Below are positions 1 through 9,344 of a DNA stretch of 64,000 nucleotides, piece by piece. Position numbers and translations under genes: made by a program. The notes beneath the pieces were generated by a model, which did not search any database, was not told where the DNA came from, and saw nothing but the letters and a program-made list of their open reading frames with translations. Location of the stretch: NCBI RefSeq assembly GCF_009883055.1, contig NZ_WWVR01000015.1, positions 1 through 64,000 of the forward strand, read 5' to 3'. This DNA is from Blautia sp. BIOML-A1 (GTDB lineage Bacteria; Bacillota; Clostridia; Lachnospirales; Lachnospiraceae). Every line of letters starts with the position of its first letter. Position 1 is the stretch's first letter.

Positions 1-146
1 AAGTGTTCTTTTTTATTTTTTGCAATTCATCTCCCACCTGTAGAGGAAGGAGAATTCTTGCTATATATTATGTTAAAAAATGTGACTGGATCCATGGAAA
101 GGACCTTATCAACAGGAACATAATGGTGATAAAAATTTTATATTTC

Positions 147-1060
147 TCATATTTCAGGAATACTCCCTGAAACGCAGAGTCGTCCCCACCCTGTACTCGC
201 ATTTGGATATTGTTCAAACCCGGGCAGGGGCTGGGCACCACGCCTTAAATATGCTTTTACCTTCTCACCCCAGAGAAACGGATCATTTTTCCTGACAATT
301 CCCCATTCCATCATAAGTGCCGCCGCTCCGGTGACGAAGGGCACTGCAAAAGAAGTTCCGGTCATGCCTGAATAACCGCCTCCTGGTACCGGAGCTGTGA
401 TATCCACGCCCGGAGCAACAAGATCCGGCTTAAAATACACCAGCTGTTTTCCGCCCCGGCCTGAAAAATCTGCAAATGCATTCAGCCTGGAATCGTATGC
501 TCCTACTGTAATCACCCTGGCCGCTGTTGAAGGGATTGTCAGTGTTTCTTCCGCTGTCGGGCGATAAAATCCGGTCAACGGGTTCAGGATATTTCCGCCA
601 GGAAGCCACAGATTATAATTACCTTCTTTGATGCGTCTGCCACGCAGATACATTTTCCAGATTCCACTTGTAAGATAAGTTCCTGCCGGAATAAACTCGA
701 AATAAATCTCCTGTGTCACCTGAAAAGGCCCCGGCTTCCCGTAGTAGATCAATAAATCTGTCTCCCCTGCACGATATCTCTGCGTGCCGATCTTCTCAGA
801 AAGTCCCGGTAATTTTTCACCGGATGGCGTTTCTATAGAAATCTCAATTTCATCTGCATAGGCTTTCCATAACTGTAAATTTAATGTTGTCTCATAAGGT
901 CCAATACTCATCTCTAGCATTTCTGTCTGTCCCTGCCGGAGTTTTCCGGCTGTATGGATCCTGTCATTTCCGTTATTTCCGGTTCCGACACAGATGACAG
1001 AACGCCCTACATTCGCCACATTGCTGATATATGTTTCCAGTAGAGAATCTCCCCGATGTG
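147..1060 (-). pseudogene. Csp-type S8 subtilisin-like protease, C-terminal half (gene split by the IME)
   Basis: This is the 3' part of a subtilisin-family protease gene. The frame has the oxyanion-region motif GTGNNG near its start, an inserted beta-rich region, and the serine motif GMTGTSFAVP about 220 residues from the GTG at 1019. It lacks the Asp and His motifs, which lie in the fragment at 24208-25029. The frame stays open upstream of the GTG (reading RGDSLLETYISN) as far as the ATGTG att core, then stops inside the element at 1062-1064. A GTG-started protein from here could not be an active protease. Joined to the other half it gives about 577 residues, normal for the Csp/CspBA-like S8 proteins of Clostridia. 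The family contains germination proteases, but a germination role for this gene is only inference. Confidence 0.9.
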
Positions 1061-1081
1061 TTCATTATAACTAGGGGAAAA
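1056..1081. other. attL: left junction of the integrated element
   Basis: The core ATGTG (1056-1060) is shared with the other junction at 24208-24212. Left of it is protease coding sequence. Right of it is an element arm (TTCATTATAACTAGGGG) that is an imperfect inverted copy of the arm at attR (CCCTTAATTATAAGG). A short core flanked by imperfect inverted arms is typical of large serine recombinase attachment sites. The core boundaries are deduced by restoring the protease frame. Confidence 0.8.
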
Positions 1082-1105
1082 TTACTGTAAAAAAATTTGC
1101 AGTCT

Positions 1106-2698
1106 TTACACTGCCTGTTTTTCTACCGGATAAGGCGACTGATACTTAAATACAATATCAATGCTCTTATCTCCATTCACAACAATTTTTTCAATCAATT
1201 CTGTCACAATTTCTCTTGTCACTTCGGATAATGTTCCATACTTGATAAATTTCTCTATCCAGTTTTCATAAGATTCTTCTGCCTCTCCAAAGCTGTCTTT
1301 CTCTTGTTCTGCCAACTGAATCTTCGCCCTGATATCTTTATCCTGCTTTTCATATTCTGCCTTATAGGAGAGATATTCTTCTTTATCCAGAACACCATCT
1401 ACATAATTTTCGTAAGTTTTCTTTTTATACTTTTGGACAGCCGCAAGTTCTTTTTGTAACCGTTCAATCTGCTGGTCTGCTTCTGCACATCGTCTCTGCA
1501 CCTCCTTCTTCCTATCTGCTACTTTTAATATTTCATCCTTATCACTTTCTTTCAGTGCCAGTTCCGCTTGTCTTTGGATTTCATTTTTTACAATAGAATC
1601 CAATACTTCTTTTTTAATGAAATGAGAATAACAAACTGTGTTTCCTTTTTTGTGATAGGTACCGCACTCATAACCGTCCCGACAAGTAACCCTCTGGAAA
1701 TTATATCCGCAATCTCCACAAACAATAATTCCTGCGTATGGATTTACCTTTCTCACTTCGCTATTAAATCCCGGTGTCCGTGTTCTTTTCTTCATAAGTT
1801 CCTGTACCTGCTCAAAAGTATCTTTGCTAATAATTGCTTCGTGCATTCCTTCCACAATATACTGCTGTTCCTCTGGAATATATTGATACTTTTCCACTTT
1901 ATAGGATATCTTTTCTGATTTATGCTGTACCATAGCCCCTGTATAAACTCTGTTTCGCAAAATTACATTGATCGTAGGATATGCCCAGCCCTTTGCACCC
2001 GCTTTTTCTAATGCATTGGCATATTTCAATCCCTGCACCTTTCTCTTATACTCTGACGGTGTCAGAATTCCTTCCTGATTCAGTTTCTTTGCAATACCAT
2101 CCCTGGAATATCCTTCCAAACTCATATAAAAGATTCTCCGTACCACTTTAGCTGCTTCTTCATCTACAAGAAAATGATGCTTATCTGCCGGATCTTTTAC
2201 ATATCCATATGGGGCAAACCCAGACATAAACTGTCCCCGTTTCTTCTGGGCGGTCAATGCACCTCTGATTTTCTTAGATATATCACGACTATACATATCA
2301 TTAAACAACGTCTTAAACTGTGCCAATTCTTCATTACTGTGATGAACAGAATCCACGCCATCCAAAATTGCAATATAACGCACACCCAAAGATGGAAAAA
2401 CACGCTCAATATAGTTACTGGTTTCAATATGTTCACGCCCAAGCCGGGAAATATCTTTCGTAATAACGCCTTGAATTTTCCCTTTGTAGATATCCTCCAT
2501 CATCCGCTGAAATTCCGGTCTATTCGCAAAATAAAGCCCCGAATAACCGTCATCAATATAAATATCTGCGATTTCCAGATCCTCTGATTTAGTCACATAC
2601 TCACGAATCAGTTTCATCTGATTTTCAATACTCTCACTAACTTTATTCTCTCCATCATCCTTCGACAGACGACAATATACACCCATCTGATACATCAT
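1106..2698 (-). CDS. Large serine recombinase (site-specific integrase/excisionase)
   Basis: A 530-residue protein with all parts of a large serine recombinase. The N-terminal resolvase domain has the YCRLS motif (catalytic Ser12) and the ISRLGRE arginine motif. A recombinase domain follows (about 170-310), then a Cys-rich zinc ribbon (VCGDCGYNF, with further Cys near 340-355), a coiled coil at about 370-470 and a short C-terminal tail. It lies at the very end of the element beside attL, as expected for the integrase. Its ATG overlaps the TGA of the upstream truncated recombinase by four bases, so the two were co-translated. It probably catalyses integration into, and excision from, the S8 protease gene at the ATGTG core. 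Confidence 0.93.
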   Translation of the reverse strand: MMYQMGVYCRLSKDDGENKVSESIENQMKLIREYVTKSEDLEIADIYIDDGYSGLYFANRPEFQRMMEDIYKGKIQGVITKDISRLGREHIETSNYIERVFPSLGVRYIAILDGVDSVHHSNEELAQFKTLFNDMYSRDISKKIRGALTAQKKRGQFMSGFAPYGYVKDPADKHHFLVDEEAAKVVRRIFYMSLEGYSRDGIAKKLNQEGILTPSEYKRKVQGLKYANALEKAGAKGWAYPTINVILRNRVYTGAMVQHKSEKISYKVEKYQYIPEEQQYIVEGMHEAIISKDTFEQVQELMKKRTRTPGFNSEVRKVNPYAGIIVCGDCGYNFQRVTCRDGYECGTYHKKGNTVCYSHFIKKEVLDSIVKNEIQRQAELALKESDKDEILKVADRKKEVQRRCAEADQQIERLQKELAAVQKYKKKTYENYVDGVLDKEEYLSYKAEYEKQDKDIRAKIQLAEQEKDSFGEAEESYENWIEKFIKYGTLSEVTREIVTELIEKIVVNGDKSIDIVFKYQSPYPVEKQAV

Positions 2699-3612
2699 AT
2701 CACCCCATCTTTCTCAAGTATTCTATCTGGTGAACTCTCTACTGAAGCAAACTTAAAATATATATCTATTTTCTGCTCTGGATATACATAAATTTTATCA
2801 ACTAACTCCACAAGCGCTTCTCTGGTAAGCTGCTTTACCGTTATTCTTCTGCGATTAAAGTGCTCCAACCATATCTTTGTTTCATTGACCGCCGCCCGCT
2901 GCCTTTGCTCTTCATGGTTCAGTTCTGATAATTCTTTTTGATATTTCTGATTCTCTGTTTCATACATCTGTTTTAATTCCAGATATTCCTCTTTGGAAAG
3001 TACTTCATCCATAAACTGTTCATATGCTCGTTTCCGGTATTCCAGATTTCTTTCTATTTTTGCCTGCAATTTTGCAATTTTACCATCCAGTTCCGGCTGT
3101 TTCTGTCTGATCTGAGTTTCCAGATTCTTCATATCCATCTTCATCTGTTTCAATTGCTGGTTGATTGCAAATACAACCAGTTCATCCAGCTTTTCAAATG
3201 TAATATGATTCAGCTCACAGTAATTCTGCCCCTGCTTCTGATGAAAACCACACATATATCCGTCATAGTCTTTATGAGATGCCAGATAACGTTTTCGCAT
3301 GGCTGTTTTACATTTCCCACAAAAGAGCAGTCCCACATATTTATGTGGTTCATTGTTTTTATCAAAATAGGAAACTCTGCGCCCCTTTCTTATTTGCTGA
3401 ACCCTATCAAACTCTTCTTTAGAAATGATTGCCTCATGTGCATCCGGCACCAGCTCCATTTCTTCCAGGGGAATTGCCTTTTTGTATTTCAGCTTATAAG
3501 ACGGTCTTTCATGTTTCCGAATCACAACCGCCCCAGTGTAGACCGGATGCCGGCAGGATTGTACAAAAGTTCTGTATGAATTGAATTCGGCTTTCGAAAG
3601 CCTGATTACATT
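2695..3612 (-). pseudogene. Truncated second large serine recombinase (no catalytic domain)
   Basis: The open frame begins right after a stop at 3613-3615. It encodes only the end of the recombinase domain (YTGAVVIRKHERPSYKLKYKK), the zinc ribbon (FCGKCKTAM with later Cys) and the coiled coil. The resolvase domain with its active-site serine is missing. Tandem large serine recombinases are common at the ends of clostridial Tn4451-like elements, so this was probably a full partner protein of about 500 residues. A 14-bp palindrome (3589-3602) lies at the break point. The remaining DNA-binding half could still be made from an internal start (for example ATG at 3525) and bind att DNA, but that is speculation. 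Confidence 0.85.
3589..3602. repeat. 14-bp perfect palindrome at the recombinase truncation point
   Basis: GGCTTTCGAAAGCC is a perfect palindrome. It sits where homology to the recombinase family fades and about ten codons before the stop that ends the open frame. It may mark a deletion junction. Confidence 0.5.
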
Positions 3613-3705
3613 CTAAAATTATTCTGCACCAATCACATTGAATTGAAATTGACCGCAGATTGAGTTTTTAAGATTCATTTTCTTCCTATACAGTATCAAT
3701 TCCTA

Positions 3706-3734
3706 TTGTCCAGAACATTTGTTCGTGTTATAAT
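3706..3734 (+). promoter_or_regulatory. Sigma-A promoter with embedded LexA/DinR-like box
   Basis: TTGTCC (3706-3711) and TATAAT (3729-3734) are separated by 17 bp. The spacer contains GAACATTTGTTC, which matches the GAAC-N4-GTTC core of the Gram-positive LexA (DinR) operator, followed by G. A repressor bound there would block the promoter. The gene starts about 50 bp downstream with a strong RBS (GGAGGG). Confidence 0.6.
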
Positions 3735-3783
3735 AAAAAGACTTTAAGAATATAAAACACGAAAACCAAAGGAGGGATTTCTG

Positions 3784-6093
3784 TTGGAACGATGTGATTT
3801 TTCTTCTATTAGCACATGCCTAAAAAATCAAATCAGTGAAAGCAATCAGATGAACCAACCTGATTTTTTATACGAATTATTTGAAGATTTTATGAATGAT
3901 CCGATAAATGAAGATTTTTCTATGGATAATGGTCTAATTTGCCGCTGGATAACCGGACAAGCAAAAATCAGTCCCAAAATAACCTCATATTATGCAAAAC
4001 CCAGCAATCAGAAAAAACTGGCAACAACCATTCAGCGGAACTTACTTCCCTTAATGGCAGACTGCAACATGGTTATACAGGACATTTACACGTTATTCAT
4101 ACAGGACGATACGATTTCGGATACAAAAAAGCAGGAACTTGTATCTCTATATAAACCTTCTGATTCAAGGCTGTTGTTTTTAGCAAAAGTACTTTCTTTT
4201 GGTATGGAACGGCAATTTATTAAACGTGATACAAGAAATCAAAAACTGATTGCAGGAGGTGTTCTATCTCCGATTGTTCTGGATTACATTATGGACAGCG
4301 AAGTCCCAAAACCATGCCGTCATTTTCTAGGAAGAGAAGAAGAACTGGATGAACTCCATACTTTGTTTGAAGAGAACCGACATATATTTCTTTATGGAAT
4401 TGCCGGAATTGGAAAAAGCGAGCTTGCTAAAGCCTATGCAAAGCAATACAGAAAACAGTACACCAATATTCTCTATATGGAATACACCGGTAATCTATAT
4501 CAAGATATTGTAGACATGGATTTTATTGATGATCCACCAGAAATCAGTGAGCAGGAACGTTTTCAAAGACATAACCGTTTCTTACGCTCTTTGAAATCTG
4601 ATACACTGCTGATCATAGACAATTTTAATGTCACATCCACACAGGACAGTTGCCTGTCAGTCGTATTAAAATACCGTTGCCGGGTTTTATTTACAACCAG
4701 AAGCCAACTGTCTGAATACTGTAGTTTTCAATTAAAAGAACTGAAAGATATACCCACTCTTTTTCAACTGACATCTGTATTTTATTCAGAAGCAGAGGAA
4801 AACCGGGCAATCGTAGAAAAAATCATAGAAACTGTACACTACCATACTTTTGCTGTCGAACTGGCAGCCAAACTTCTGGAAAATGGAATTTTAACTCCAG
4901 AGCAATTATTGATAAAACTTCAAGAGGAAAAGGCTTCTCTTCATAATGAAGATAAGATTAAAGTAATGAAAGATGGTCAGAGCAAAAAAGCCACCTATTA
5001 CAACCATATCCATACCCTGTTTTCGTTATACTCCTTATCACGGAAACAGCAGGATATTATGTGCAATATGTGTTTTATGCCTTCATCTGGTATTTCTGCC
5101 CGTATATTTTCCAAATGGCTGGAGCTGCCTACTTTAAATGACGTGAATGATCTGATCGAGACAGGTTTTGTACAGTCAAGTCTCCGGCATACTATTTCTC
5201 TGCATCCAATGATTCAGGAAATTGCAGTTTCCGAGACCGCACCTTCTGTTACAAGCTGCCACACGTTATTGGATTCTCTGCAAAAAATATGTTTGATGCA
5301 TGGCATTGAAGTTAGCTATTATAAAAAATTATTTCAAACAGTAGAAAACATCATGCTTTTCATTGAAAAGGACGATATTCCCCAATACCTGTTATTTTTA
5401 GAAGATGTTTTTCCATATATGGAGAAGTACCACTATCAAAAGGGTATGAAAAAAATCATCCAGGAACTACAGCATTTTATAAAAGCAAATACTTACGGGA
5501 CTGCATCTGACCGTGCCTTACTATTGGATTATCAGGCAACTCTGGAACCCAAAACAGAAAAAGCGATAAAATTAGAAAAAGAAGCACTTGCTCAAATAAA
5601 AGAAACCACAAAAGAAAATGCCCACCTGGTTTCCAACCTCCATTCCAATCTTGGAGGGCTTTACCGAATCAACGGACAACTTGATCTCGCTAAAAGGCAC
5701 ATGAAAATGGGTATCTCTCTTTTACAACAATACCAGCTTCTTTATACTAATGACAGTATTCCTCAGATTAATAATTATGCTGTCCTCTTAATTGAAATAC
5801 AAGAACCTGACCTTGCCCTGTCTGCTCTTCAGAAATTAGCACAGATTATCAAAGAATATAATTCAAACCACTGTTTGGATTATGCCCAGGTACAGGAATC
5901 CCTTGGAAGTATCTGCCTGATCACTGCAAATATTTCGCAAGCGAAAACCCATTTTAAAAAAGCCTTGAAAATTTATGAGGATATATGGGCAGACGAACCC
6001 GAATTGATTGAAGAAAAATATCAAGCAATTCAAGAATTGTATCCACAAGCTGGAATTGCTCTGGCAAAAAGTATTCTTCTCACCAAGCACTAA
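3784..6093 (+). CDS. STAND-family NTPase (NB-ARC domain with C-terminal helical repeats)
   Basis: A 769-residue protein starting at TTG, 7 bases after GGAGGG. Residues 1-175 form an unrecognised N-terminal domain. An NB-ARC NTPase follows with FLGREEEL (181-188), P-loop GIAGIGKS (205-212), Walker B LLIIDN (275-280) and the sensor RVLFTTR (300-306). The C-terminal third (about 580-765) looks like TPR repeats (for example a segment reading NLHSNLGGLYRINGQL). STAND proteins act as ligand-triggered switches and include regulators and phage-defence sensors. No effector domain (TIR, nuclease, protease) is obvious; the N-terminal domain would be the place for one. It is a lone cargo gene transcribed opposite to its neighbours, with a LexA-like box in its promoter. 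The ligand and output cannot be read from sequence. Confidence 0.8.
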   Translation: MERCDFSSISTCLKNQISESNQMNQPDFLYELFEDFMNDPINEDFSMDNGLICRWITGQAKISPKITSYYAKPSNQKKLATTIQRNLLPLMADCNMVIQDIYTLFIQDDTISDTKKQELVSLYKPSDSRLLFLAKVLSFGMERQFIKRDTRNQKLIAGGVLSPIVLDYIMDSEVPKPCRHFLGREEELDELHTLFEENRHIFLYGIAGIGKSELAKAYAKQYRKQYTNILYMEYTGNLYQDIVDMDFIDDPPEISEQERFQRHNRFLRSLKSDTLLIIDNFNVTSTQDSCLSVVLKYRCRVLFTTRSQLSEYCSFQLKELKDIPTLFQLTSVFYSEAEENRAIVEKIIETVHYHTFAVELAAKLLENGILTPEQLLIKLQEEKASLHNEDKIKVMKDGQSKKATYYNHIHTLFSLYSLSRKQQDIMCNMCFMPSSGISARIFSKWLELPTLNDVNDLIETGFVQSSLRHTISLHPMIQEIAVSETAPSVTSCHTLLDSLQKICLMHGIEVSYYKKLFQTVENIMLFIEKDDIPQYLLFLEDVFPYMEKYHYQKGMKKIIQELQHFIKANTYGTASDRALLLDYQATLEPKTEKAIKLEKEALAQIKETTKENAHLVSNLHSNLGGLYRINGQLDLAKRHMKMGISLLQQYQLLYTNDSIPQINNYAVLLIEIQEPDLALSALQKLAQIIKEYNSNHCLDYAQVQESLGSICLITANISQAKTHFKKALKIYEDIWADEPELIEEKYQAIQELYPQAGIALAKSILLTKH

Positions 6094-6132
6094 CGGTTCC
6101 TACAAACACTTGTAAAATATATTGCCTCAATA

Positions 6133-6215
6133 ATGTAAACGCCTAGTTTTGAGATACACTCCAAGACTAGGCGCTTGTCCATTTCCATTTTTTCTTAGAC
6201 ATGGAGCGTTTACAT
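6133..6215. repeat. Nested inverted repeat (cruciform-like) in the gap after the STAND gene
   Basis: ATGTAAACGC (6133-6142) is repeated in inverted form at 6206-6215. Inside it is a second hairpin, CGCCTAGT (6140-6147) with ACTAGGCG (6166-6173). No long T run follows in the + direction, so this is not a clear terminator. The outer repeat touches the end of a transposase-like remnant and may be an insertion-sequence end. Confidence 0.5.
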
Positions 6216-6368
6216 AAGGATCACTTTTCTTTTTTTGACACTTTTCGCTCCTCCTATCTCAAATTTTTTATAGTCTAGGTATATTGCCTTCATCAATGCC
6301 TGAGAACTTGTAAATATGCTCCTCTGCTTGTTCAATCTGCGATACATTACAATCATCTCGTCATCAAC
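6210..6368 (-). pseudogene. Possible IS256-type transposase C-terminal remnant
   Basis: A 52-codon open stretch reads VDDEMIVMYRRLNKQRSIF followed by SSQALMKAIYLDYKKFE and a basic tail. This resembles the extreme C-terminus of IS256-like (mutator-type) transposases, where RxxNKxRxxFPSxxxLLKALYL is common. It has no start codon, is preceded in frame by a stop, and ends within the outer inverted repeat. The family call is from pattern memory and needs a search. Confidence 0.35.
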
Positions 6369-6429
6369 CTACTGTTTGATACAATATGTCAAATGCATAG
6401 TGGCTCAGTTCTATTAGAAATTTATATCT

Positions 6430-8115
6430 CTAACTCCGCACCAATTCTAAAATTCCTTTTGAAAGGCGATATACTTTATCAACACTTTCCAGTTCTTTAT
6501 ACTTATGCGTAATAAAAACGATAGTCTTATTTTTTAATTCACTATGTAATAACTCACGTAAAGCTTCATTTGATTCAACATCAAATCCTTCTGTAGCCTC
6601 ATCCATAAGTAAAATGTCTGCATTTTTCAGCAGAGCCCTAGCTACAGCTATCTTTTGTCTTTCTCCTCCAGAAAGTTTTGCACCATCTTGTCCAATTTTT
6701 TGTCCAAATCCATGATCCAATTTTTCAATAAAACCTAAAGCACCACTTTTTCTACATGCTTCAACAACTGCATCTCTTGACGCCTTTCCATCGATATTAA
6801 CATTCTCCTCTATAGTCCCTTGGAATAGATATGGTCTTTGGCTTATAACCGCAATTCTATTTCTCATATCTTGTATATCCATCAATTCCACAGGAGCTCC
6901 ATACAATTTTATTATTCCTTTTTGTGGCCGGTAGAATCCCGCCAAAAGGTTCAAAAGTGTTGATTTGCCACTTCCATTTTCTCCTACGATCGCAATTCGT
7001 TCCCCTTTTTTTACACATAGTGAAATACCATTTAAAATAGGGTGTCCTGGTTCATAACCAAAGACAAGATTTTTTACTTCAAAAACCATATCCCTATCTT
7101 GATAAATTTTCTCAGGTTTCATTTCACATAATTTCATTTCCAATTCTTCCGGTTGTCCCCATAACTCAAAAAGACGTTTTGCCGATGGCTCAATTTGCGC
7201 AAAATAATATTTAATGTTTATCAATGCTGAAATTGGATTTACAACATATGCACTATATGTAATAAAAGCAAATGCTCCGCCTATAGTGAATTCTCCTTTT
7301 ATTATAAAAAGCCCACTTAATATATATAATAACGCATTTACAACCGTGTCTATTACTACAACACTGACAGTACTATATTCATCTAGCATTGCGTTCTTTT
7401 TATATGAATCCATCAAATCTTTTTGCAGACCTTCAAATTGAGATTTTTTTACCTGAAACAGATTCCAGAGCTTCATTTCATGAATTCCATTTATACACTC
7501 GGCAAACCAACTCATAAACTTTCGTTTATCCTCAATCCACTGTTCAAACACTTCCCGTTTCTTGTTTGCACAATAGGACACTATTATAAATTTCAGTGGA
7601 ATAATTGCTTCTATCAATATTGCTAATTTCCAGTCTAATAAGGACAGCCCAACTACTCCTCCTATTATTTGGAGAATTGATGATATAGAAAACTGAGTAA
7701 TCTGATCCACAACAGATGACACATTATCAATATCCATACCAATTGTATTTATAATCTCTGCACTTCCTCTTTCAGCAAAATACTGTATTTTCATCCTATT
7801 GATTTTCCAGTAAGTCTTTTTATAGAGAGAATGTGTAAACTGATTATGTACATTTGAAAATAATTTTGTTTGGATTATATTTAACTCTTGCTGGGTTAAA
7901 GAAATTATTATTAATATAACAGAAAATAAAAGAATGTATTTCATGTTTTTCTGCAATATACCACAATCTGTTATTTGTCTTATAAGCAGTGGGTGTATAA
8001 ACGTTATGAATGATGAACCCAAAAGGCAACAGATAATCCCTGGAAAATACTTTTTATATTCACACAACATTTTACAAATTCGATACCATGTTTTCCCATT
8101 TTCTCTCATATCCAA
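6430..8115 (-). CDS. ABC exporter of the RiPP cluster (fused permease and ATPase)
   Basis: A 561-residue half-transporter. The N-terminal membrane domain has about six hydrophobic segments (residues 20-320). The C-terminal ATPase has Walker A GENGSGKS, signature LSGGERQ, Walker B ILLMDEA and a switch His (FITHK). There is no N-terminal C39 peptidase domain, so it cannot cleave a leader itself; the S8 protease encoded just upstream probably does so. It is the last gene of the minus-strand RiPP operon, 19 bp after the protease gene. It starts at TTG 8115 with GAGG seven bases upstream; ATG at 8109 is the alternative. The likely role is export of the matured Cys-rich peptide as a homodimer. Confidence 0.85.
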   Translation of the reverse strand: MDMRENGKTWYRICKMLCEYKKYFPGIICCLLGSSFITFIHPLLIRQITDCGILQKNMKYILLFSVILIIISLTQQELNIIQTKLFSNVHNQFTHSLYKKTYWKINRMKIQYFAERGSAEIINTIGMDIDNVSSVVDQITQFSISSILQIIGGVVGLSLLDWKLAILIEAIIPLKFIIVSYCANKKREVFEQWIEDKRKFMSWFAECINGIHEMKLWNLFQVKKSQFEGLQKDLMDSYKKNAMLDEYSTVSVVVIDTVVNALLYILSGLFIIKGEFTIGGAFAFITYSAYVVNPISALINIKYYFAQIEPSAKRLFELWGQPEELEMKLCEMKPEKIYQDRDMVFEVKNLVFGYEPGHPILNGISLCVKKGERIAIVGENGSGKSTLLNLLAGFYRPQKGIIKLYGAPVELMDIQDMRNRIAVISQRPYLFQGTIEENVNIDGKASRDAVVEACRKSGALGFIEKLDHGFGQKIGQDGAKLSGGERQKIAVARALLKNADILLMDEATEGFDVESNEALRELLHSELKNKTIVFITHKYKELESVDKVYRLSKGILELVRS

Positions 8116-8134
8116 TTGCCATCCTCACTATTCG

Positions 8135-9229
8135 TTAAGCAAAATATTGACAAACAAGCTCATATATATCCTCTATATTGTAAGTTATTCCTATTCGATC
8201 TTCTGCATACAATTCATACATATTATTTTTACGCACAATATACATATCTATATCTGATGCCTTACTACTTTCAAATATTTCTTCCTCTTGATTCAAAAGA
8301 ATAATATCAGGTTCATAAGCTATATATACTGTATAAAGGATATCGTTCAATGACTCATTGGAATCGTCATAATATTCTAAAGGAATTACATTTTCATCTA
8401 AAGGATTTTTCTGCAGATTTATTGCGTAATAACCGTTCTGACTAAACATCACTTTTAGCTGTATCATTTCCTCGTAATCTAAATCAATACCGGCAATTAC
8501 CGGTATCTCTATATTGGTTTTATCCCTTATTACATTTTCTAGTATATCCGGATAATCAGATTTATGCGTTGCTATAGTCATCAAAAAGTCCATAACATCA
8601 TCAAATCCTGCTGTGGGCTTTCTGTTTAAATATGTAGCAATATGTCCAGTGACAACAGGAGCCGCATAACTATTGGCTTGATTTACGATCCCATTCCACG
8701 AAAAATTTGCTATAATAGAATTCTCAATATTATAACCTTTTTGTTCTTGAAACAGAATTTGACCATTTCCCAAAAGACCATAACGATCCTGCCTGACACC
8801 AAAAACACCTGGATATGCAGCTGGATAAGTCTTTATATTTCTGTTATGATATGCTGCTACTATAATCGCATCAGCATCAAGTAATCTTTTTATTTGAATC
8901 CATAAGGGTTTAATATCAAAATAATTGATTGTTCCAAGACTCATGTGAATTAACTTTATTTTATTTTGAATACACCATTCCAAAGCTTCCAGCAAAACTG
9001 TGATCTGTGTTGTTCCTGCAGAGTCAGTCACATTCAAGTCCCATAATTCTATATCACTACATATGCTTGTGATAATTCCGACGCATACAGCGCCATGGAA
9101 TGATTTATCGTCTTTATACTCACTTGGATCGCATTTAGAAGCCAAAAAAGATTTATGAACAATCCTTTGATTCCTGTTATTTCTCATATGATAAGGTATA
9201 CCGTTATCAATCAATGCGAGCTTAATCAT
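8135..9229 (-). CDS. S8 subtilisin-like protease of the RiPP cluster (probable leader peptidase)
   Basis: A 364-residue protein from ATG 9229 (GTG 9235 is also possible). It has the S8 triad: Asp8 in LIDNGIP, His45 in SFHGAV and Ser187 in NSYAAPVV, with the oxyanion Asn in AAYHNRN. The serine motif lacks the usual GTS and reads ANSYAAP. There is no signal peptide or propeptide, so it should act inside the cell, which suits leader removal from the modified precursor before export by the peptidase-less ABC transporter downstream. The last 140 residues are acidic and unlike known S8 domains. It is unrelated in sequence detail to the Csp-type protease disrupted by this element. Confidence 0.82.
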   Translation of the reverse strand: MIKLALIDNGIPYHMRNNRNQRIVHKSFLASKCDPSEYKDDKSFHGAVCVGIITSICSDIELWDLNVTDSAGTTQITVLLEALEWCIQNKIKLIHMSLGTINYFDIKPLWIQIKRLLDADAIIVAAYHNRNIKTYPAAYPGVFGVRQDRYGLLGNGQILFQEQKGYNIENSIIANFSWNGIVNQANSYAAPVVTGHIATYLNRKPTAGFDDVMDFLMTIATHKSDYPDILENVIRDKTNIEIPVIAGIDLDYEEMIQLKVMFSQNGYYAINLQKNPLDENVIPLEYYDDSNESLNDILYTVYIAYEPDIILLNQEEEIFESSKASDIDMYIVRKNNMYELYAEDRIGITYNIEDIYELVCQYFA

Positions 9230-9344
9230 TTGCACTATTCCTATTCTTACCTGTTATATATCCAAGCCAAATATCGCATATTTATTATTCTCATGATAAA
9301 CCTTGTAATTCTATGGTCAATAAAAATTCAAGTGTCGCTGAACC

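Noticed and set aside
147-1019. An independent GTG-started protein
   Set aside because: The frame is open upstream to the att core, lacks the Asp/His part of an S8 protease, and completes the fragment at 24208-25029.
1568-2587. Open frames opposite the recombinase gene and other frames antisense to long genes
   Set aside because: They lack ribosome binding sites and family features, and lie wholly within well-supported genes on the other strand.
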